A stretch of DNA of 64,000 bases from Paramecium pentaurelia (lineage: Eukaryota > Ciliophora > Oligohymenophorea > Peniculida > Parameciidae). The notes beneath the pieces were generated by a model. The model made no database searches and was not told where the DNA came from. It worked only from the letters and a program-made list of their open reading frames with translations. A program made the translations under genes and the position numbers. Positions within the stretch are counted from its first letter, which is position 1; each line of letters opens with the position of its first letter. Positions 50,468 to 61,641 of this stretch are shown here, piece after piece. Location of the stretch: the NCBI GenBank assembly GCA_905183005.1, contig CAJJDO010000083.1:256748-320747 (forward strand), written 5' to 3'.

Positions 50468-53218
50468 ATGATTGATGAGATCTCTTTGTTTGCAAGTTTC
50501 ATTTAGTTAAAAACAGAAACTCGATATCAAAGATCAAAATTTAGTGGATTATGTTTATACCCTTTTATCGTATTATCGATAGCATTTGATAGAAGTACTG
50601 TAAATATAGGAACTGTTTTGATAGCATTGATTTTAACAGCTATTTTAAAAAGTCATAATAAATTAATTTATTTCTTAAGAGTAATATAATAAAACATAGT
50701 TATAGGTTCTCTTATTATTTCCAGAGCTACTTCTTTAAAATTAAAATCATGCATTAATCAGTTCATTTTTGATTAACCAAATATATGTGCCTTACTGGCC
50801 AAGTTAAATTGTGTTTTAGATGATTTTGGTTAGGTCAGTGAATGGATTATATTTGGGATTTGGATTATTAATGTTGTCTAGATATTTTGAAATTTTAAAG
50901 AGAAGATTCTTTATATCATTTTATATTCAAGAATATGATTAACATTAGAAAGAGTATGTATTGGAAAAATTACCGATAGATATCTTCCTGATTAATAGTG
51001 AAGCGAACATTCTCTATAGTAATAATAATGTAAAATAATTTGATAATGAATTGCAAAGGAAATTGTCAAACGCGATTCGAAAGAAGAAAACAAATGAAAT
51101 AACAATAAACAATAAATATTACAAATTGGAATAATATCATTCTGATTACATATTGACATAATCATAATTTAGTTGTGGAGATATTGAATTATTTATGAAG
51201 TTATCTTAATAAATAGATTAATTGTATAACTTAATATGTTAGGACTATTAGAAATGGAACAATTTAAGAGCATTTAAAGTAGTGAAAGAGAGTGATTTAA
51301 GTATATTAGGTTAATGTACCACAGATTGTAGATTATTAAAACAGTAAATAGATACCATTAATATTCTAAATCATGATTGTCAATAAATAAAATACTAATC
51401 ATCATAAAAAGATGAGTTTTTTTGTAAGTAAATTGTTTGATTTAGTGAAGAACTATGTAGTGAATGTGATTGAATCAATGGTTAATCGACTTTAAGAGCA
51501 TTTCAATTTAATTCAACTTGAATTTGAGGAAGGTATTCCAGAAAAACTTGTAGGAAACAAACATGGTATTCTTTTTAGTCTATATGCTTTCTTAATGAGT
51601 GCCATGCTTGTAGAATAGAAATCAGATATTTTGACTATTAATGTTAGAATTGCTCAGGTATATTTAGATAAATCAGAATATGATCTTGAGATATCTATAA
51701 GTTTTCCATGTTCTAACAAATAAATGAAATTATATTGTTAAGATGAATTTGAGAATGAAAATGAGAAATTCTTGTTAATTATGATCAATTAATGTAAATA
51801 ATTACTTTCAATTGATTATAAAACTGATGGAGATAACATTATTATCTTATTAATAACAAATGTTTAATTGTGTAAAAAGAGTGATAAATCTTGTGATAAT
51901 ATTTAGATGGTTGATTTAACTTTTACAAAAAATGTTATTGATGTAAATCATTACTTTTGGAATGCCAAAAGATTTGCATCTCCAGCTATGACTTATGATA
52001 AATCTTTAAGATCTCCATTATAAAAATGTACAGCCAAATTTAATTATGCTGCTGATTCATTGGCTTCAACAATTAAATTATAATCAATTCCAAATTCAGC
52101 ATAAGCTTCTGCTGCCAATTCAAATGCTTAATCTCTTGAAAATACATTAATTAAAAATGAAGACATAATCAAAGAAGTTGAAAATGCTTTCAAATATACT
52201 ATATAATTTCCATAAATATAAGATGACATAATGAAATTACTTGAATAAACATTATAAGCTGCATATAATGAAGGTATCTTAGATCATGATAAAACTATAC
52301 TTGATATTGGATATAATCATATACATTATGATAAATACAGTCAGATAAGTGTAAGATCAGATACACCATTTGTTTAAGATTATGGTGATCAATTAATTGA
52401 TTAAAATGATAATGAATTTTAAAAAAGTAAATCAAAATAATTCAAAACTCCATAATTAAAACCTAGAGATTTAATAAGAATTGATAATTTGGGATAATAA
52501 CTTATCCATGAATAAAATAAAAAATAGGAATAAGTAAATAGGTCTATTTAAGGAAAGAGAAATAAAGATCAAAAATAATTAAATGTTCTATTTAGTCCTT
52601 CTGTAATGAGCAAGTTTAGTAACAATTTAGTATCTAAAGTTTAAAAATCCAAAACTTAATTGCCTAATATAGATGATAATAATGGTATATATATATATAT
52701 GAGATTATAAAGATTAAAAATTTCATATTCGTGTTAGAGATCATAGATTAAGAAAGTAATAAAGAAAATGGTCATGTAGAATTAGATTGGATGAATTACC
52801 AAAATAATAACCCAACATACTTTGTTTGATTCCTAATACTTAATTTATTTAAGTTGCATAAAGATTTGGCAATAGTCTTTATGGAGATTAAATGATTGGT
52901 GAACCAATTATTACTTATTCAGTTTCAGAATTGATTAAGATCTATAAATAGCATTTTAATGAAGGAAAATAATTTTGCTTTATTTTAATATACATTCATA
53001 AAATTAGTGAAATAGAAGAATTGAGTATTGCTTTATAAAGTAATGAAAATTAATGGTCTCAAGATCCTGATTTCAAAAAAACAGTTATGATAGGAGTTTA
53101 CAATTAAACTTAATTGAACAAAAATCTTTATTAATTTCTTAAATATACTATTCCACTTAGTTAGGATGCAGAATAATTAGCTAAATCAAAAGAATGGATA
53201 GCAGAAATAAGTAAATGA
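50468..53218 (+). CDS. degenerate hybrid histidine-kinase-like membrane protein (890 aa)
   Basis: Four exons; introns 50811-50838, 51424-51445 and 52685-52712. Residues 25-140 hold about four hydrophobic helices (CLYPFIVLSIAF, GTVLIALILTAIL, NIVIGSLIISRA, GLYLGFGLLML). About 150-230 is PAS-like (EYVLEKLPIDIFLINSEANI). About 310-440 resembles an HATPase domain, with the expected NLxxNA helix reading ILFSLYAFLMSAMLV, so the ATP/Mg-binding Asn is lost. A Gln/Ser-rich linker follows, and the last 140 residues resemble a receiver domain (NILCLIPNTQFIQVAQRFG, FCFILIYIHKISEIEELS) without the phosphoacceptor Asp. The architecture fits ciliate hybrid sensor kinases; lost residues suggest a signalling pseudoenzyme. 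The assignment is by fold-level resemblance and is moderate. Confidence 0.55.
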
Positions 53219-53251
53219 TTATAAATTATTATTAAAATTAAGTAATTAATA

Positions 53252-53708
53252 ATGTCTCACCACCATCAAAAGTATTATGAAAGACCAGGTAATTCATTCA
53301 TTTTAATATAAGATGGATATGTATACTCACAAGAAGAATTAGATGCTCATAGAATACCTTTACCCTTTAGAGATAGATGTGTTAATTTTTATGTCCCATT
53401 CTTCAAGTGCTAATAAATTAAAACAGACAATTTATTCAAAACAGCTCTTGCAGCTATTGATTAAACATTAGATCATTGGTATTTCATTACTTCTATTATT
53501 AGGGGTGGAGAATGTTACAAAGAAAAAAGAGATTATCTAAATTGTGCTAAAGCAGCGTATATTCTTTATCAAATTATATTTCAGTTATCAATATTCCTTA
53601 GCAGTACCTGTCTAAAATATTTATACTGCTAATCCATGGTATGCTAGTCAAGAAGGAGTTTCAGCCGAATTAGAAAAAAATCATTTTAGTTCACCAGTCT
53701 TATATTGA
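53252..53708 (+). CDS. NDUFB7-like complex I subunit (126 aa)
   Basis: Four short exons; introns 53289-53312, 53479-53502 and 53557-53584. After splicing, the sequence has HRIPLPFRDRCVNFYVPFFKC followed by GGECYKEKRDYLNC, i.e. the C-x8-C / C-x9-C Cys spacing and R-D-x-C of the CHCH protein NDUFB7 of mitochondrial complex I. The second intron is 24 nt, divisible by three and without TGA, so retention would add eight residues (YFITSIIR) inside the CHCH domain. Import via the Mia40 pathway to the intermembrane space is expected for the family. The C-terminus is longer than in plants or animals. Confidence 0.6.
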
Positions 53709-53755
53709 CAAAATAATCAAAATTTAGTACAAAATAAAACATTATTATTATTTAC

Positions 53756-54121
53756 ATGCATTATTCACTTGTAGAAGGATCTTAATAAACAGATTCCATT
53801 CATTATCCTTCTAAAATTCATGTTAGATATCCTTCTTAATTACATATGGGTTCTCCTAGAATAATTCTTATGCAAAATCACTTCCCTGTTGTGAAACCTA
53901 TAATTGTAAGAAAATCTTAATAAGGATCAAACTTAAAATAAATTAAAAACACTTACTACACTAATCGATAACCAGTCAAAACACTATGTAATGAATAATT
54001 AGAAATACCAAAACAAGAGAAAATATTAAAAGAAAAAAATAAAAAATTATAACTGAGGAAAAATATGACCAGAAAATTATTGAAAATTACTGAGTATCTA
54101 GCTTCCTACAGAAAACCCTGA
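53756..54121 (+). CDS. small basic hypothetical protein (121 aa)
   Basis: An intronless 121-codon frame starting 47 bp after the NDUFB7-like stop. It begins MHYSLVEGSQQTDSIHYP, is rich in Pro, Lys and Gln, and ends in a Lys/Glu-rich helix (EKILKEKNKKLQLRKNMT). No domain or homologue is recognised. ATG-to-TGA length and codon variety make it more credible than the AT-rich frames around it. Confidence 0.55.
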
Positions 54122-54753
54122 AAATATCTTCCTATGATTATAAATATGATAATAATTCTTTAACATTATATCATCAATTATAATACCTATAATACCTATT
54201 CATTCAATAAAACCAGTATTTTTTAAATATTCAATATATATATATGAGTTTTTTCCATTATACAATTAAAATAGAACAAATTTAAAAGACATAAATTAGA
54301 AGAGATTGATATTATTTTTATTTTTCAAAAATATATAATTTTCCAAATTTTTCAATTGGATTCTCTTAATTCTGTAATAAATCATCTAATATACTTAGGT
54401 TTATGACTACTATATTAATATTTTATATAATATAATCAAGAATATATATTGATTTATTAAAATAATAGAAAAATCAAAATTTTTGAATAGATTTTCAAAT
54501 AAATTATAATTTAATTTCTCAATCTGATCAAAGCAAATTAAGTTTTACAACTTAGAATTTTTTTGTTTTATTGAAGTGTTATATAAATATAAGATAGAGA
54601 AGATATATAATGTAACAAGTATAGTTTTAATTTAAATCAAATAAATGAAAGCAATAAATAATCTATATTTATTTCAATAGAGTTACAATTAGATTATATT
54701 AATTAATAATAATTATAGATTATATTATAATTAAATATATGATAAAAATCTTA
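54122..54753. other. intergenic stretch
   Basis: About 630 bp between convergent genes; AT-rich, nothing recognised. Confidence 0.5.
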
Positions 54754-55653
54754 TCATCTTCTTAAAGAGTTCTCAACTCTGTTACATGTTTCATCCAATA
54801 ATCTAAGCATAGTTTCTTCTGTAGATTCTCTTTAAACTTTCTCTTCTTATAACTATAAATTTAAAATATTATTCATCTCATCTATCATTCTATACATTTA
54901 AGATTGAGATTCTTGTCTTTATCTTTTCTCCTTAGTTAATGTCTCTTATATTTAAAATACAGATTCTCCAAATCTTCTAATTAACTCTTAACAAGCAGCT
55001 TCTCTATTAATTATTTATTATTAAATATTACCTTTCTCTTCTTTCATTTTATACATCCTCTGCTAAGTTTAAGACTCTTTCTCCAATTTCATTAGAATAT
55101 TATTCTTCTGTTTCTTCTCTCATTTTCTTTTATTTAGCTAATTCCAATCTAAATTAATATGATTTTTCATCAATTAATCTAGCCACTTTCAATTCTGATT
55201 CTCTTCTTAATGTTTTATCTTTTTACAATTCTTTAACTATATTCTACTCTAAACCTTTAATATCTCTCTACTTAAAATTATCATCCCTTGACTATAATAT
55301 AAATTTGAATTTAAACATCTCTAATTATTTTTTCGTTAGTTAATCCATCTTCTATTTTACTCAATTGATCTTAAATTATTTTGAGTCTGCTTAAATCATT
55401 TTAATAAGCCTTTTAAAATTTCTCATCAAAAAGCTTGAGCTTTGATTCATAAGCTTCCTTTTTTAAGGTTTTATCCTCTTCAATCTGTAATCCAGATAAC
55501 TTTTCACTTAACTAAGCAATCTTAGCTCTGCTAGGAGATACTATAAGGTTAAAATAATCACTTACAATTCCTATCAGTAATTGAAGATTGTGGAGCAATC
55601 ACACTTTTCAAATTTTTTGTTTAAGGTGATTAATATAACGAGCTATTTAACAT
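54754..55653 (-). CDS. SF-assemblin, striated rootlet fibre protein (273 aa)
   Basis: Minus strand; introns 55541-55565, 55292-55316 and 55004-55031 give exactly 274 codons. A Ser/Pro/Thr-rich head of about 30 residues (SLYQSPQTKNLKSV, LSPSRAKI) is followed by an unbroken coiled coil to the end. It contains the family-typical AQLSEKLSGLQIEEDKTLKK and the evenly repeated Arg/Lys-Glu spacing. SF-assemblins polymerise into the 2-nm filaments of basal-body-associated striated fibres; Paramecium has a large family of them in kinetodesmal fibres. Length matches (about 275 aa). Family call is good; the paralogue is not determined. Confidence 0.8.
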
Positions 55654-56241
55654 TAATTATTTATTAATTAAAACTAAATGATAGCTTTAATTTATTTCAT
55701 AATAATTTCAATCTAAATAAATATATTTATATAATTATTAAAAACTCTAAAGAGTATAATAGCATTATTATGATTTTAGTCAGCAAATTTATACTTTATA
55801 TTATATAATTGAATAAATAATAATTTGAAATATTTAAGGATTATTTTGGAATAAAAAAATCATAAGATTTATGTTATTTATCTTTATAAAAGGATAATAC
55901 TAAGGTCTAATATGTATTTGACATTCATATAATTAAAAATATATATTATAGTAATTTGATTAAATAAGAGATATATAAACATGAATAAAGAGATATTATA
56001 ATAAAGTAGTGAAATTTAACATAGCATTATTCTTCATAATTTATCATCAAATGATAAAATAACATAATATTAACTATTTTAAATTCTAATATATTAATTT
56101 AGATAAGCATATTAATACAATAAATAAAACAAAAATGATGTTAGTTTATATCTTTTATTTATAAATATTATGATCTAAGAAATCAATATTTTAATAACTG
56201 ATAATACCTTTTTATTTGTATAAATATTTTTATTATTTAAA
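55654..56241. other. intergenic stretch
   Basis: AT-rich divergent spacer that should contain promoters for SF-assemblin and CCDC40. The CCDC40 frame is open upstream to an ATG at 55981, but the extra 87 codons are AT-rich and unlikely to be translated. Confidence 0.45.
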
Positions 56242-59022
56242 ATGGCAGACAACGAAAATAATGATGATTAAGTGAATTTGGAGGAAGATCCAATGGCATT
56301 CTTACCAGCAGATCATGTATTTTGACTAATGTGATATAATTAGCATTTGCTGGCTCGTTTGCAAATTGCATTACAAAAATAATTGAATGATGAACATTCA
56401 AGAGTAGAATTAGAACTTGTTGAAGTGGAAGATTAATTAAAAAAGCTTGATAGAGAAAAGGAAGATATTGGTATATGAAATTATTAATATATTAGGTGTT
56501 AGATTATATGGAGTTTAATAATAGTTAGCAGAGAATTAATAAAATTTTGAAAAAGCACATGAAAACTTTAATTTTGTCTAAAAGTTGAGAATAGAGAGTG
56601 AGCAAAAACTTAAAACAATTAATGACTTACACTTATAAAAAAAGAAAGAAGTAGATGAATTAAGAAAAAAATATCTAAAAGCTCAAGATGAATTATCGAA
56701 ACTTACAAAAACTTTACATACGATTGAGAATTATAATAATTAAATGCAAGCAGAAATTCAATAGACAAGAAGAATTGTCTATAGAGGAGAAGAAAATGTG
56801 CAAGCATTAGAGAAGGATAAGAAAAAATAAGATTACTTAATTGATTAAATGAATGAAGAAATTAAGAGATTAACAGAATAAAAGACAATATTGATGGATT
56901 AATTGATATCTTAAAGTAAAGAGACAGAAAATGCAAGACAAACTATGAAGGATGCTTAAGATGAGATGGAAAAGATTATTGCATCTAAAAAGAACCTTAT
57001 GGAAAGATGGTAAAAGAGTTTAGTAAGAATGTAGAGAATGGACAATGCATTATAAGAAATTAGAGAAGCTTATAAGTATATTTATATATAAATATTATAA
57101 TAGAAAAGAATCAGAAGTAAATATTTAATTAGGAACTGAATTATAAGGAATTAATAATGAAATTAGAAAAGAAAATACTAGATCTGAAGATTTGATTGCT
57201 ATGAAAAGAAAATTAGAAAATTAAAAATTGAATTTAGAAAATAGAAGATAGGAGTTACTTGAAGAATAAGCAAAACTTAATGCTTAAGTGTTATTATTAA
57301 ATGAATCACTTAAATAAACAGAAAATGAAACAAAAAAAACTGATAATGAATAAAGAAATGTAGATGAATAAATGAAATTAATTGAAACTAATATTATGAA
57401 ATTACATACTGAAACTAAAAGTTTATTAGAAGATTTATTAGATTCAAAGAGTGAAAATACTACTATTGAAAAAACTGCATTAAATTTATTAAAATAGGCT
57501 CAAATTATATAATCTGAAATTGAAGAAAAGGAAATTGAATTAGAAAATCTTAATAATGAAATTGCAAGAGTTAAAATTGATTAATTGAATACAGAATAAT
57601 AAATTGAATAATTAAAAATAAAAAAGGCTGCTGTTATTAAAGAAAGAGATGATAAGAAAATTACAGTTGCTACTTATGAAGTATAAATTAAATAAGGTCA
57701 TGAATTAAATGAAAAAAAATAACATGAAGTTGGTAGATTAAATAAAGTACATGATGAATTAACAAACAATTCTTCAGAAGTTAGTAGAGGACCTTTAGAA
57801 GCAACAAAGTCTAATCTAAAAAGATAATTTGATGAAATGATTTAATAATGTGAAGCAATGCATAGAGATTGGATAAAGAAGCAAACTTAATTGGTTGAAA
57901 AAACTAAAGAGTATGAAACATGTTCAACAGAGGTTGATGAATTATCAAATAAATAAGTTATTTTAGAAAATAAAAAAATGAGATTAAATTCATAATATAA
58001 ATCTCATGAAAGAGAAATAAGAGAAATCAAAAATAGTCTTAAAAATTTATAGAATGATATGAATAAATTAAATGATGATTTAGCTAGATATTAATTTAAA
58101 TAAGAAAAATTAACAAATGAAAATAATCATATTTAGAGTGAATTCTTAGAGAAATTAAAAGAATTAGAAAAGGAAGCAGTAAGATATGAAGTCTAAATTG
58201 ATAAATTAAAGGATAGCAAAGCAGATTTATTAAATGATATAATGGAAGCAGAAAAATAAATATTATTATGGGAAAGAAAGATTTAATTGGAAAAAGAAAT
58301 GTAAGAAGCTTTAGATCCAAATGTAGGACAAAGTGAATTAAAACTATTATAAAAAGAAATACATAAAATGGAATTAAGATAAAAAGAATAAAAGAAGAGT
58401 TAAGAATAAATTATAAAAGAAATGGAAAGAACTGTATTTAAGAGAGAAACTATCTAATTAAAATATATAAACAAAGATAAATCATCATCATCAGGACCCA
58501 AAGAACTTAAACTTCCTCCTGTTGGAGCAAGTAATAATACAACTTAAGTTAATAAATAAATCTAAACATTAAAGAATACATTGAATTAAACATTAATGAA
58601 TGGATAAAAGATTGAATAAGGTATTAGAGCATAAGAAGAATAACTAGAAAATGTAAATATTTATTAATTATATATATTTAGCTTCAACAATAAATCTAAG
58701 AGGCTTCATAAAAGTAATAATAAATGGAATAAGAGACATATGAAAACAAATAAAAATTATATTATGCTAAAAATGAAAAACTTTTGAATGTATTCAAAAT
58801 AAGTTAATTATAATCTTAAGCTAAAAAATATGAGGAATTATTAAATAATCCAAAATTACCTTTTCCTGAATAATAAATTAGATAGTAAATTTCATTTAAA
58901 TAATTATTAGAAAACTTGAAGAATAAAAGAATTTCACCAATAATATTAAAAGTGCATTAAACAAACTTGTTGATGAATAACCATAATTATAAGAGATCTT
59001 AACTCCATTGTTAGAATTATGA
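56242..59022 (+). CDS. CCDC40: CCDC40-like axonemal ruler protein (881 aa)
   Basis: Six exons; introns 56317-56343, 56471-56495, 57076-57103, 58653-58681 and 58885-58910 sum to a perfect 881-codon frame. After an acidic head (MADNENNDDQVNLEEDP) the protein is coiled coil throughout. The stretch EIHKMELRQKEQKKSQEQI followed by KEMERTVFKRETIQLKY matches the CCDC40 C-terminal signature (Met-rich helix then ExERxxxKRETI). With CCDC39, CCDC40 forms the 96-nm axonemal ruler that positions radial spokes and inner dynein arms along doublets. It is slightly shorter than the human protein (about 1140 aa). No CCDC39 partner lies in this window. Confidence 0.85.
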
Positions 59023-59164
59023 AATATATGAATTTAAATATTAATCAGATAGAACAATATTTAATTATTATTATCATATTTTATATACTATCTAAACTGT
59101 AATTTAATATATTAATATATATTTAATATGTTATTTAATAATTATAAATATTTTAATTTGTGAA

Positions 59165-60737
59165 ATGGCAAAGGATAAAATACTTTCTGCTAAACTTAAG
59201 TAATAAGAATTTAAAACCAAATCAACTTAATTGAAGACATAAAAAATAGCTTAATTACTTGAGCCATAGTTTTAGTAGAGTGTAGAAATAGATGATGAAA
59301 GACCATTATTAAAAATTTCTAATTTTAAGGATTATTTACCAGAAGAGAATGTGCAAAATGTAGAACTTATATTGATTAAACAAGATTATCAATCTAAAAT
59401 TAAAATAAGGACCATATAAACTTTCAGTGACACCTTAAACAACTTATTTGGCAGGAGAATCTGGTCACATAGCTGCTTTTAATTGGAGACACAAATAATT
59501 GGAATGTGAATTTGATGTTAAAGAGAAATGCTATGACATAGTTTCTATTGCATAAAGAAATTTTGCAGTAGCCTAAAAAAGTTGCATCTTTATTTACGAT
59601 CCAAAAGGTGTTGAAGTTCATAAAATTCGTGAATGCAAATAAGCCACAAAATTAGAGTACTTGCCCTATCACTTTTTATTGGCTGCACTCAATTAAAATG
59701 GATAATTGACTTATTAAGATATAACATAAGGAAAAATAATATCTAGTAAAATATTTTATGATTATTTAGCCTATAGAACTACACCATCTCCTTTATGTTT
59801 AAAATAAAATCATAACAATGCAATATTAGGTATAGGAGATCAAATGGGAGTAGTAAGAATGTATGCTCCAAATACTGGGACATCACTTACATCAATGTTA
59901 TGTCATAAAGGAGGATTAATGTCTATGACTTTCTCTAGAGATGGCAATCATTTAATTACAAGTGGATCAGAAGGAACAATTAAAGTTTGGGATCTAAGAA
60001 CTTAAAAATTATAATCTTAAATTGGAGTCAATGCAACTAATTTAGCATTAAGTGATAAAGGTGTTTTAGCAGCAGGGAGAGGAACAGATATTGTTATGTG
60101 GAAAAACTGTTTGATTGGAGACTTAAAAACACCCTATTTAAGATATAAAGCTTCATCTATGATTTGTGATATTGACTTTATTAAGCATGAAGATTATTTA
60201 TCAATGAGCACTTTTGATAGTTATGAACAAACAGTAGTACCAGAAAGTGGAGAACCATTTTTTGATACTTATGAACAACCAGATTTATAGAATAAAAAAT
60301 AAAGGTTAGAGACAAATGTAAAATAATTAATTGAAAAAGTAAAATATTAATGAAATTAATTTTATAGTTACCTCCAGAATCTATATCTCTTTAATCATAT
60401 AGGATTGGAACAATAGATAGAACTTCAAAAATTATAATCGAAAAAGAATAAAAAAAATAAATTGAAGAATAGGCAAATAAGAAAATAAAGAAACAAAAGA
60501 AAAAAATGAGAGGAAGGTATAGAATTTATTTGTAATTTTTTTAGAAATAAAATTGGTAAAAGAGAGAAACTAAAGGAATTAGAACGAGATTAGAAATAAT
60601 AAGTTAAATGGTAAGAAATGTTATCAGATGCTCTAAGAGTTAAGAGAGCTGAGAAAGAAAAGAAAAAGATTGAAACTAAATTATTAGATAGATTAGAATA
60701 GATGTCTAGTAAAGAATTTATTAGAGTGGTTTCATGA
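59165..60737 (+). CDS. UTP7: Utp7/WDR46 ribosome-biogenesis WD40 protein (496 aa)
   Basis: Four exons; introns 59360-59384 (ends AAG), 60339-60367 and 60517-60544. After a basic helical N-terminus come WD40 repeats: GPYKLSVTPQTTYLAGESGH, AAFNWRHKQLECEFDVKE, GGLMSMTFSRDGNHLITSG and TIKVWDLRTQKL. They are followed by the BING4 C-terminal region and the diagnostic KKKMRGRNKIGKREKLKE. Utp7 is a small-subunit processome component required for 18S rRNA maturation in the nucleolus. The order and C-terminal motif make the call secure. The third intron splits the RGRNKIG motif. Confidence 0.9.
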
Positions 60738-60802
60738 ATTTGTATAATAGAAAACTAAATATTTTTAATTATTAAAATATCCTAATTATTTCATTATAAT
60801 AA

Positions 60803-61428
60803 ATGATAGCATTTTAATTAAAAGATGTGGATAAAGGTTTGATCCCTGATAGAGTGATATAAGAAATTATTAGCAGATTGCCAAAAGAGTCAGTTGAAAA
60901 AGCTAAATACTTCTCTTAATTATTTGATTAGGCTACACAAATTCTGACAGATGAAGGAAATGATGAATTTGTAAAAATTGAAAAAGCTATAATTAATGAT
61001 GATTTAAGAAATTAAGTTTGGGAAGTTAATTTTAGAGGAGAAGAAAATACAGAATATTAAGATAAAAAAATTCTAGGTATTATACATTTTCAATTTTTCT
61101 AAGGTTATTTGATTCTACCTAATGATTATCCTACAGCTGCTCCTAAATTCTATTTTTGGTTTTTCAAAGATAATTCTAAAATAATTCATGAAAATATCTA
61201 TGGAGGTTTTAATAATAAATATTTTTAGATGGATTACTTTGTATGCCTATGGTGACAAATAATTGGAAAGGCAATGAAGGATTAACATAAGTTTTGATGA
61301 CTATAAGAGATATTTTCAATCATCCAAATGATAAAGATCCAGCTAATCCTATTTTTACAAAGGCACCTAATGTTGAAAAAAATAGAAGAAGAAAAACATA
61401 ATCAGAATTATTAGAAGACTGGGAATGA
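60803..61428 (+). CDS. ubiquitin-conjugating enzyme E2-like protein (191 aa)
   Basis: Three exons; introns 61077-61103 and 61206-61228. A helical N-terminal extension of about 65 residues precedes the UBC fold: GYLILPNDYPTAAPKFYF corresponds to the P-x-x-Y-P-x-x-P-P strand region, and after splicing YGDGLLCMPMVTNNW places the candidate catalytic Cys at about 130. LTQVLMTIRDIFNHPND is the typical post-catalytic helix. The usual HPN before the Cys is replaced by HEN, so the oxyanion Asn is kept. Transfer of ubiquitin or a ubiquitin-like protein is expected; the subfamily is unclear. Confidence 0.8.
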
Positions 61429-61641
61429 TCTAATTATTTTAAATATATATTATGGTATATATCTATAATTTTTAGATGTATTTTTATTATATTAAGTATA
61501 TAATCTAAGAAATATATATTAAATTTATTCTATTAATAGTTTATTATTAAGAATTGGAAATAAGATTAATTATAATGAAGAAAAGATTTATCTTGAAGTC
61601 TTTAATAATTAAAATTACAATGAATTAATTGTAATCAAAAA

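Noticed and set aside
55981..56241. 87-codon upstream extension of CCDC40
   Set aside because: The frame is open but has low-complexity AT-rich codons, and MADNENN is a typical acidic start after an AT-rich leader.
58096..58320. Leu/Phe-rich minus-strand frame
   Set aside because: Antisense shadow of the CCDC40 coiled coil.
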